A DNA stretch of 53,169 bases from Prevotella sp. (lineage in GTDB: Bacteria; Bacteroidota; Bacteroidia; Bacteroidales; Bacteroidaceae): assembly GCA_016285075.1 (NCBI GenBank), contig JAEEQB010000028.1, positions 1 through 53,169 on the forward strand, given 5' to 3'. Positions 25,057 through 32,160 of the stretch are shown piece after piece. The notes below the pieces were generated by a model that was not told the DNA's origin, made no database searches, and saw only the letters and a program-made list of their open reading frames with translations. The position numbers and the translations under genes were made by a program. How positions within the stretch are numbered: the stretch's first letter is position 1; each line of letters starts with the position of its first letter.

Positions 25057-28000
25057 TTAGAATGTAACGTTAAGACCGAAGGTGAATGTACGCGCCTTGG
25101 GATAGGAGCGGAAGTCGTAGTTGGGTGTGGGGAATCCGCTATAGGAACTATCGGCAGAGGGACTGACGTTGACATCGGGGTCAAGTCCGCTATAGCCTTT
25201 CAGGCAGAACAGGTTGCCTGCTGTGGCATAGAGGCGCAGGCGGTTGATACCCACTCGGCTTGTGATGGTCTTGGGCAGTGTGTATCCCAGTGTGAGTGTC
25301 TGCAGGCGGAGGAACGAAGCGTCCTCGATGAACTGCGAGCTTGCGATACCATACTCAGAATAGGGCAGTGCATACTTGGCACCGGCATTGAGAGCAGAGA
25401 GTTCTGCAGGGTCGGTGACAGCATAGAGCTCGCCATTGGCATTGACGTTGTACATTTTCCAGCAGTCGGCTACTTCCTTCAGACGGCCTTGTCCCAGACC
25501 AGTATCCTTGTTTCCCATCATGGCGTGCATGACGTTGGCGTTGTACACCTCGCCGCCTATCTGATAGGTGAAGTTGGCAGCGAAGTCGAGGTTCTGATAG
25601 CGTCCGGTGAAATTGAATCCGCCAGTGAGGTCGGGTTGGGTATGGCCGATAATGTCGACGTCGCTGGTGGTGACTACGCCATCTTCGTCTATGTCCTCAA
25701 ACTTGGCCATACCTGGGAAGGCTGTCTGACCTTCGGGGCGCTTGTAGGCATCGCCACCAGCATAGCTAGTAGCTGAATAGTCAGGTATTCCTTGCTTCAG
25801 CGTCCACACTCCGTCGGCTACAGTGAAGTCGTCGACGGTATAGATACCGGCGCTCTTCAGACCCTGTATCAGTCCTACAGGCTCGTCGACCATGACCAGG
25901 TAGTCATAATAAGGTACTCGCATGGTGGAACCCCAGCCGGTATGGGCACTGGCCACGACTCCCTCCATCAGCTCGTCCACATTGTTCTTGTTGTGGTTGA
26001 CGGTGGCACCAAAGCTGAGATTGAAGTCTTTCGAACGGTAGATCTCGTAGTTCAAAGTCAACTCGATACCCTTGTTTGAGGTCTGACCAACATTCTCATA
26101 TTTGTAGCTGAAGCCAGTGGTGGCGTCGCAAGGAACGCGCATCAGGACATCCTTGGTGGTGTTCCAATAGAAATCGAGTGTACCGCGAAGGCGTCCGTTC
26201 CAGAATCCAAAGTCAAGGCCCAGGTTGCGCGATATGGTGGTCTCCCACTTCAGATCGGGGTTGCCCAGACAGTCAGCAGGAACGTAGGTGGTGACGGTCT
26301 CGCCGTTGATAGTGGCGGTACCGGTTTTCCAGAGGGTGTCGAAGAGACCGGCATCGATGCCATCGTTACCTGACGTACCAAAGGAGATACGTAGTTTCAA
26401 GTTGTCGAGCCATTCGCGTGATCCTGCCAAGAAGGGCTCGTCGCTGATACGCCAGGCAGCAGCAGCAGCGGGGAAGTAGCCCCACTTGTTGTCGCCGCGG
26501 AATTTCGAAGAACCGTCAGCACGCATGGTGGCGGTAAAGAGATAGCGTTCCATGAGGGTGTAGTTCAAACGTCCAAACCACGATGTGGTGTGTGCCGGTG
26601 TGCCAACGGTGCTGCCTACCTGGTCACCAGGCACACTGCTGCTCGACATTGAGATGTTTGCCATGGCGTAGTCCATGTCCCACTCGGCAGGATAGCCGGT
26701 TCCGGTGATGAAGTTGGAACTCGATTTCGAACCCAGGACTTCGTTACCTGCCATGATGTTCAGCTTGTGGTTCTCACTCAGTCCCTGCACGTCGTAGCTC
26801 AGGGTGGTGTCCCATCTCACGTTGTAGCCATCGCTGTTGTTGATACGTGCCAGGTTGTAGCTCTGTCCGTTGGTGTTACCACCGTCCCAGCGCTGCTGCT
26901 TAGCCCAGTTGCGGCTGAGGAAAAGCTCGCTCTTGGCGGTGAGACCAGGGATGACCTTCCATGTCAGGGCGTTGTTGACACCGATGCGGTAGCGGTTGTT
27001 CTGGTTCTTGTAGTCGTTGAGGATGTTCACAGGGTTGTAATCGTCCTGTGCGTTGGCGCTACCCATACCGAGGTCGGAAGGATCGGCTGAGCCTAAAGGC
27101 CTGTCAATAGGATTGAAGGTATAGGCTTGTGTGGCATAGCCAAACTGTGTGCCCTTGAACTGCATTTCTGTATAGCGGGCATCCATGTCCCACTTCAGAT
27201 TCTTTGTAATGTCTTGCGAGAGTTTGAAATTGCCGTTCCAACGGCGGAATCCAGAGTTGATGAGGATACCGTCATCGTTGGAATAATTCAGTGTGGCATA
27301 GTATTTTGTCTGTTGAGTACCGCCGCTCACGCTGATGTCGTGATTCCAAGAATGGCTCGTTTCGATGACATCGTCCATCCAGTTGTGGCTGTCCATGTTC
27401 TTATACTCGTTGATGTGGTTTCCGTACTGGTTTCCCAGTCCGTAGTACTTTGCCACGTTGTCAGCGTAGGATGCTCCCAGTGCAGTGGCATAGCTCCACT
27501 GGTGGAGCACATGACTGTAGGCGTCCCAGATTTCAAGGTTTGCCGGATTCTTGCGGATCTGGTAGTACATGTTATACTTCACGGTGGTGCGGCCTTCCTT
27601 GGCACCCTTGGTGGTGATGAGTATGACACCGTTGGCACCGCGTGCACCATAGATAGCTGTTGAGGCAGCATCCTTCAGCACATCGATAGACTCGATATTG
27701 TCGGCAGGAATGTCATCAATGGCTGACACCTGCACACCGTCCACCACGTAGAGCGGCTCGTTCGACTGGGTGATAGATCCACCACCACGAACGCGGATGC
27801 TCATCGTTGCACCAGGTCGCCCGTCCTGTGAGATGACGTTGACGCCAGGTAACTGTCCTTGCAAGGCCTCGGCCACATTGGAAACAGGGTTTGAAGCGAG
27901 CTTGTCACCTGTGACTGAGGCGACAGATCCTGTCAGGTCCTTACGTTTCATCGTGCCGTAGCCGATGACAACCACATCTTCAAGTGTGGTGTTGTCCTCG

Positions 28001-28287
28001 TCGAGCACAATGTCAAACTGGGTCTTACTGCCCACCTTGATGGCCTGCGACTTGTAGCCAACGTACGAGATGTTCAGCGTTGTTGAAGGTGAGACATTTT
28101 GCAGCGTGAAGTTGCCGTTGAAGTCGGTCACTGCTCCTGTGCCTTTTCCTGTGGCCACAGTCACGCCAATCATTGGCTCACCCGATGCATCCTTCACTGT
28201 GCCCTTGACTGTTTGCTGTGCCCAAAGGGTCATGCATGCCAATGACAACAGAGAAGCCGCAAGGGTTCTCATGATTTTTTGTTTCAT
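25057..28287 (-). CDS. susC-like: SusC/RagA-like TonB-dependent outer-membrane transporter
   Basis: 1076 residues: signal peptide (about 1-23), carboxypeptidase-D-like regulatory domain (about 25-110, GTVKDASGEPMIGVTV), TonB-box-like segment and start of the plug (VVVIGYGTMKRKDLTG), plug with the LYVVDGVQV and IYGARGANGVILITTK signatures, then the beta-barrel to a terminal Phe (LNVTF). It imports a bulky substrate through the outer membrane with its SusD partner, powered by TonB. It has its own promoter with a long leader of about 150 nt. No sigma/anti-sigma or hybrid two-component regulator is adjacent; the nearest regulatory genes are the kinase operon downstream and BlaI/M56 upstream. Confidence 0.96.
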   Translation of the reverse strand: MKQKIMRTLAASLLSLACMTLWAQQTVKGTVKDASGEPMIGVTVATGKGTGAVTDFNGNFTLQNVSPSTTLNISYVGYKSQAIKVGSKTQFDIVLDEDNTTLEDVVVIGYGTMKRKDLTGSVASVTGDKLASNPVSNVAEALQGQLPGVNVISQDGRPGATMSIRVRGGGSITQSNEPLYVVDGVQVSAIDDIPADNIESIDVLKDAASTAIYGARGANGVILITTKGAKEGRTTVKYNMYYQIRKNPANLEIWDAYSHVLHQWSYATALGASYADNVAKYYGLGNQYGNHINEYKNMDSHNWMDDVIETSHSWNHDISVSGGTQQTKYYATLNYSNDDGILINSGFRRWNGNFKLSQDITKNLKWDMDARYTEMQFKGTQFGYATQAYTFNPIDRPLGSADPSDLGMGSANAQDDYNPVNILNDYKNQNNRYRIGVNNALTWKVIPGLTAKSELFLSRNWAKQQRWDGGNTNGQSYNLARINNSDGYNVRWDTTLSYDVQGLSENHKLNIMAGNEVLGSKSSSNFITGTGYPAEWDMDYAMANISMSSSSVPGDQVGSTVGTPAHTTSWFGRLNYTLMERYLFTATMRADGSSKFRGDNKWGYFPAAAAAWRISDEPFLAGSREWLDNLKLRISFGTSGNDGIDAGLFDTLWKTGTATINGETVTTYVPADCLGNPDLKWETTISRNLGLDFGFWNGRLRGTLDFYWNTTKDVLMRVPCDATTGFSYKYENVGQTSNKGIELTLNYEIYRSKDFNLSFGATVNHNKNNVDELMEGVVASAHTGWGSTMRVPYYDYLVMVDEPVGLIQGLKSAGIYTVDDFTVADGVWTLKQGIPDYSATSYAGGDAYKRPEGQTAFPGMAKFEDIDEDGVVTTSDVDIIGHTQPDLTGGFNFTGRYQNLDFAANFTYQIGGEVYNANVMHAMMGNKDTGLGQGRLKEVADCWKMYNVNANGELYAVTDPAELSALNAGAKYALPYSEYGIASSQFIEDASFLRLQTLTLGYTLPKTITSRVGINRLRLYATAGNLFCLKGYSGLDPDVNVSPSADSSYSGFPTPNYDFRSYPKARTFTFGLNVTF

Positions 28288-28441
28288 ACAATAGTTAGTT
28301 TAAGTTATACATTAATTTTGAAATTTTTTGATCTTGTTTCTATTGAGCAGTTTGTTCTGAGAATAAGCCTTTGACACAGTCACTGAGTCGAAACTCTGAT
28401 AATGTATAGCTGATAAAAATAGTAATTAGACATATTCGCTG

Positions 28442-28473
28442 CAAAGTTAAGAAATAATTACCTTTTAGCGAAA
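28442..28473 (-). promoter_or_regulatory. Promoter of susCD
   Basis: The minus strand carries -7 TAACTTTG (28442-28449) with TTTCG (28469-28473) 19 bp upstream as a near-consensus -33 element. The leader to the susC ATG is about 150 nt. Confidence 0.65.
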
Positions 28474-28648
28474 TCTTTTTCCTTGTTTTTGAAGAACAGA
28501 AAACAACAAGCTACCCTTTTTAATCTTTTTTATAGATTGAAAACGCAAATACACCCTTGACACTCCCTAAATCGGTTAGAAACATGAACAGTATCATTAC
28601 GGCAATATGCTAATAACTACACAAGTAATATTAATAAGGGTTAATTAA

Positions 28649-28680
28649 TTTGGAAGTTACTACAAGATGTAGTTACTTTG
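28649..28680 (+). promoter_or_regulatory. Promoter of the blaI-M56 operon
   Basis: -33 TTTG (28649-28652) is followed after 20 bp by TTACTTTG (28673-28680), a close match to TAnnTTTG. The BlaI-type dyad fills the spacer. Confidence 0.65.
28656..28676 (+). promoter_or_regulatory. BlaI/MecI-type operator
   Basis: A dyad GTTACTACA-AGA-TGTAGTTAC with 8 of 9 pairs matching, containing the TACA/TGTA core known for BlaI/MecI operators. It sits between the -33 and -7 elements, so bound repressor would block its own promoter. Confidence 0.7.
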
Positions 28681-28717
28681 CAGTCGAATAAAAAACAAAG
28701 TTCAGAAAAGGATTTAT

Positions 28718-29077
28718 ATGAAGAAACTAACAGACAAAGAACTGAGTATTATGGAAGCACTGTGGGAACATGGTGAACAGTCCATTCGAGACCTCATAGG
28801 TTACCTGTCCGAGCCTGCTCCCCACTTTAACACTATTGCCACATACGTGCGCCGTTTGGAAGTACATGGTATGATTAGTCATAAAGAGCTAAGTCCCAAA
28901 TTTTATCTGTACAATGCTGCTGTTACACGCGACCAATACATCAACGCCATTCAAAAAGAAAACGTAAAAAAGTTTTTTGGCGGCTCATACATGGGGTTTA
29001 TCTCAAATCTGGTGAAGGAGCACGATATCAGTATTGACGAATTGAAAGAATTGATCCGTATAGTAGAAGAGGAATGA
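28718..29077 (+). CDS. blaI-like: BlaI/MecI/CopY-family transcriptional repressor
   Basis: 119 residues: a winged-helix domain (LTDKELSIMEALWEHGEQSIRD, then NTIATYVRRLEVHGMI and the wing KELSPKFYLYNAAV) and a C-terminal dimerisation helix region (NVKKFFGGSYMGFISNLVKE). Family members hold operators of the TACA-n-TGTA type and are cleaved or released when the partner M56 protein senses a signal. Here the operator lies in its own promoter and the M56 gene follows after 41 bp, so autoregulation is expected. There is no beta-lactamase gene nearby, so the target may be cell-envelope stress rather than resistance. Confidence 0.93.
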   Translation: MKKLTDKELSIMEALWEHGEQSIRDLIGYLSEPAPHFNTIATYVRRLEVHGMISHKELSPKFYLYNAAVTRDQYINAIQKENVKKFFGGSYMGFISNLVKEHDISIDELKELIRIVEEE

Positions 29078-29118
29078 GAGAATGAGAAAACGAAAGAATG
29101 TAATAAAGAGAAATACAC

Positions 29119-30900
29119 ATGGGCAGTTTTGTAGTATATGTTCTTGAATGGGCACTGTGCCTTTCAGCATTCCTGTTGTTGTACAAGATGTGCTTCAGCG
29201 GCAGCACCTTCCATCGTTTCAATCGTTTCTTTCTGTTGTGTAGTGTAGTGGTATCGGCTTTGCTGCCATCCATCCACATCACGATTAGCGAGCAAATGGA
29301 ACCCTTCGCTGAGGTCTGCAGAATCAATATGGGGCAGTTAGATCCTGGACCTGCCATCTCACATCTTCAAATGCAAGCGACAGAGGCACAGGATGAGCTG
29401 ACGACAACGCAAAAGGTATTTGTTGCCATTGTTCTTACGTACATTATTTATATGACTATACAGGTGGTCAGTTGGCTCAGGTCGTTGGTAAAGATGCTGT
29501 TCTTTCTGCATGGGAAGCGGAAGAGGAAAGTGGGCCGATGGATACGATTGGTGACACATAGCGAAGATTACGGCCCATTCAGTTGGATGAACTATATTGT
29601 CATCTCTGATAAGGAGAACGGTTTCGGCCGTCGTGCAAGCATGCACCATGAGTTGTCGCACATCAAGCTGCTGCATCCCCTTGATTTGGTGTTCATTCTG
29701 CTGTGTACGCTGGTTAACCCTGTGTGTTGGCTTGTTATGAAAGAGATAAAGGTGGTTCACGAATACGAGGCTGATGAGGAAGTGATCAATCATTATCACA
29801 TTCGTAGCCGTGACTATCAGCGATTATTAGTCATGCGGACAGTTGGGGCGGAGGCCTACGCACTGGCCTGTTCGTTTAATCTTAACATTAAAAAACGAAT
29901 TATCATGATGAAGAAAAAACAGTCAACGTGGTGGCGCCTGACGTGGATTGCCATCACCCTCCCGCTCGTAGGCTTTGCGCTTACGGCATTCTCGAAACCT
30001 AAAGAATCCTTGAAAGAGGTCGTGGACAGTAGTGTCAGAATGATCGAACAGCCTATTGCTGATGCACTCAGTTCTGATGTGGAGGAGTCAGAAGTAATAG
30101 AAACTCCTGCTCCTGCATTAGTCAAGGAGGTGAAAGCCATAGAAGCGGTGAAACCCGACGATAAGATTACCGGTACTGTGAAGAACAAGAACGGACAGCC
30201 GCTTCAGTATGCCAACCTCGTTGAGATAGACAAGATAGGGCGTATCGTGGCCACTGCCGTGACTGATAAGAATGGCAACTATGTCATGAAGGTGGTGAAT
30301 CCCAGTAACAAGATCCGCTGCTCATACGTAGGGTACAAGATGCAGTCGTTCGACATCAGCAGCAATCAGATAGACGTGACAATGGAGGAGGCTATGAAGT
30401 TTACGGATGTAAAAGTTGTGGGACGGACTGATAGCATTGACAGCAGCAGCTCGCGATACAAAGACAGGGATTTCTCCAATGGAGATGACGGGACGTTCAA
30501 CATTGGGGAACAGGATCCAACGTTCCCTGGTGGCAAGGCAGAAATCATGAAGTATCTGAGTGCTCATCTTCGCTATCCTGCTGTAGCCCGAGAGACGCAG
30601 GCGGAGGCAGAAATCCTGGTGCGGTTTACGGTTGACAAGACTGGATTTGTGCGCTCACCCCAGGTCGTTGAGGTCAACTCCCGAACACCTCTCATCACCG
30701 CTGAGACGGTAAAGGCTGCCAAGGAGGGCGATGAAGAGGCCATAGAAGCCACCAAGAACTATTACGACGCCGTTGAAGCCCTGAAAGAGGAAGCCATCCA
30801 CGTGGTGCGCAATATGCCCCGGTGGGTGCCTGGTCGTCAAAATGGTATGCGTATAGAAACCACCTACACGCTGCCTGTCAGTTTCAGATTGGAACGCTGA
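29119..30900 (+). CDS. M56 (BlaR1-like) membrane metalloprotease fused to CarboxypepD-like and TonB C-terminal domains
   Basis: 593 residues. Membrane helices lie at about 4-24, 36-52, 98-118, 187-205 and 273-290. The zinc protease motif HELSH (177-181) with a downstream EYEADEE ligand region (215-220) is in the cytoplasmic loop as in BlaR1. Instead of a penicillin-binding domain, the periplasmic part has a carboxypeptidase-regulatory-like domain (about 350-430, GTVKNKNGQPLQYANLV) and a TonB C-terminal domain (about 485-593, FPGGKAEIMKYLSAHLRYP ... RWVPGRQNG). It probably senses an envelope signal and inactivates the BlaI-like repressor encoded upstream. This fusion type recurs in Bacteroidetes; its ligand here is unknown. 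Confidence 0.92.
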   Translation: MGSFVVYVLEWALCLSAFLLLYKMCFSGSTFHRFNRFFLLCSVVVSALLPSIHITISEQMEPFAEVCRINMGQLDPGPAISHLQMQATEAQDELTTTQKVFVAIVLTYIIYMTIQVVSWLRSLVKMLFFLHGKRKRKVGRWIRLVTHSEDYGPFSWMNYIVISDKENGFGRRASMHHELSHIKLLHPLDLVFILLCTLVNPVCWLVMKEIKVVHEYEADEEVINHYHIRSRDYQRLLVMRTVGAEAYALACSFNLNIKKRIIMMKKKQSTWWRLTWIAITLPLVGFALTAFSKPKESLKEVVDSSVRMIEQPIADALSSDVEESEVIETPAPALVKEVKAIEAVKPDDKITGTVKNKNGQPLQYANLVEIDKIGRIVATAVTDKNGNYVMKVVNPSNKIRCSYVGYKMQSFDISSNQIDVTMEEAMKFTDVKVVGRTDSIDSSSSRYKDRDFSNGDDGTFNIGEQDPTFPGGKAEIMKYLSAHLRYPAVARETQAEAEILVRFTVDKTGFVRSPQVVEVNSRTPLITAETVKAAKEGDEEAIEATKNYYDAVEALKEEAIHVVRNMPRWVPGRQNGMRIETTYTLPVSFRLER

Positions 30901-31016
30901 TGTTTGTTCACTGATACATCCAGACAACTTCCTGGCGTAGCGGTCAATGTAGGTGAACCATGAAGACTGACAAGCCCTCTCAAGACATTGCGGAGGGTGA
31001 TTATCGGCATGGCTGG

Positions 31017-32135
31017 CTACTGCCAGGAGTTGCTGATTTGGAATACGGCGCTGGGAGTGATCTGCTGGGCTTCCTTCTTGGTGAGTTGATGGCTCCAGGC
31101 TGCTCGTGAAGCGGTGGCAGCACCGGGACCGTGGTTGTTGTACTCCATGTAGCGGGCTGTCTGTTCACGGTGTTGCTCCCAGTGGTGCCAGCCTTCGGGA
31201 CGTATCTGTGCGGGCAGCTCGCAGTTCATGAAGAGGGTGTAACCGTAGTCGCGCCAGGGACGTCCCAGGAACACCTTCTCGACATTAGCAGCGCAGGTAA
31301 TGGTACAATTGTTAAAGATGTAACCATAGGCCACGTCGCGGGGTGTGGAGGCAGCGGTGATGTAGGAATTGGCCTTGCAATGGATGGTGCAACCCTCGAA
31401 CCACGCGGTGGAGGGACCGAAGATGAAGTCGGTGGTTCCCTCAATGTAGCAGTTTGTGAACTTCAACCGTGTGTTAGCCATGCCAGTATAGACAGTGTCC
31501 TGATGTCCCAGGAAACGACAGTTGATGAATGTCAGACGGTCGCCCACAGTATGCAGTGCCACGGCCTGTCCGAGGCGTGCGCTGTTGTTCTCGATGGTGA
31601 TGTTCTTCAGGGTGATGTCATTTGCATCGATTCTGAGCGTGTAGGTGCGGAAAGTGCCCATGGGCCGCATTTCCGTTCCTCCCTGTGTGGGGGCTGGGGG
31701 CAGGCTTTTGATGTTGGCGTGGTCATCGTAGGTGATGATGGTCTCGTCGCGGTCTTCTCCGCATATCTCGATATGTTGTATCCATTGCGGGATGATGAGC
31801 TTCTCCTTGTAAGTGCCTCGCTTGACATAGATCACCTTGTGGTAGTCCATGAAGGCACGGCACACCTCGATGGCCTCGCCCACGGTGCGGAATACGCCAG
31901 TACCGTCGCGCGCCACTACCAGTGTGTCGGGGTTGTCGTAGCTCTTGGCAACGGCGGGGCTTGTCGGTAGTGTACACAGAAGAAAGGTCAGTGCTGAAAG
32001 CACCATCCAATGGATGGCTTTTCCATGTCTGGCAAGGCAAAGGCTGAGTACACTCGGTTTCTGATGGTCTCTGGGGGGGGGGGGGTGAAATAGTTTCATT
32101 GTTATTGGAGTTTGTTTTTTATTCTCATGCCGCAT
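31017..32135 (-). CDS. Pectin methylesterase (carbohydrate esterase family 8) with a poly-C tract near its start
   Basis: 372 residues in the longest frame. The right-handed beta-helix enzyme removes methyl esters from pectin. Catalytic residues can be read: Q190 in GQAVAL, Q212-D213 in GHQDTVY, D236 in DFIFG, and R292/W294 in LGRPW. A signal peptide (MVLSALTFLLCTLPTSPAVA) starts at residue 44. Upstream is a run of 13 C on the coding strand (32073-32085) encoding Pro-Pro-Pro-Pro. Possible starts are 32135, 32099 (before the tract) and 32006 (after it), so slippage could decide whether and how it is made. It follows relA/spoT by 25 bp on the same strand and ends the parAB-type operon, an unusual place for a pectinase. 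Confidence 0.93.
   Translation of the reverse strand: MRHENKKQTPITMKLFHPPPPRDHQKPSVLSLCLARHGKAIHWMVLSALTFLLCTLPTSPAVAKSYDNPDTLVVARDGTGVFRTVGEAIEVCRAFMDYHKVIYVKRGTYKEKLIIPQWIQHIEICGEDRDETIITYDDHANIKSLPPAPTQGGTEMRPMGTFRTYTLRIDANDITLKNITIENNSARLGQAVALHTVGDRLTFINCRFLGHQDTVYTGMANTRLKFTNCYIEGTTDFIFGPSTAWFEGCTIHCKANSYITAASTPRDVAYGYIFNNCTITCAANVEKVFLGRPWRDYGYTLFMNCELPAQIRPEGWHHWEQHREQTARYMEYNNHGPGAATASRAAWSHQLTKKEAQQITPSAVFQISNSWQ
32073..32085 (-). repeat. Homopolymer of 13 C (coding strand) in the pectinesterase 5' region
   Basis: A run of 13 G on the plus strand. As sequenced, the frame stays open through it. It lies between two candidate start codons (32099 and 32006), so slipped-strand changes would alter translation. 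Confidence 0.85.
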
Positions 32136-32160
32136 GCTTCATGCAGGGATGGGGGGTATG

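Larger units (their letters stand above)
28288..28717 (+). other. Divergent intergenic region between susC and blaI
   Basis: This 430-bp AT-rich stretch holds the susC leader (28288-28435), the susC promoter (28442-28473, minus), and the blaI promoter and operator (28649-28680, plus). The stretch between about 28474 and 28648 shows no other clear feature. Confidence 0.6.
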
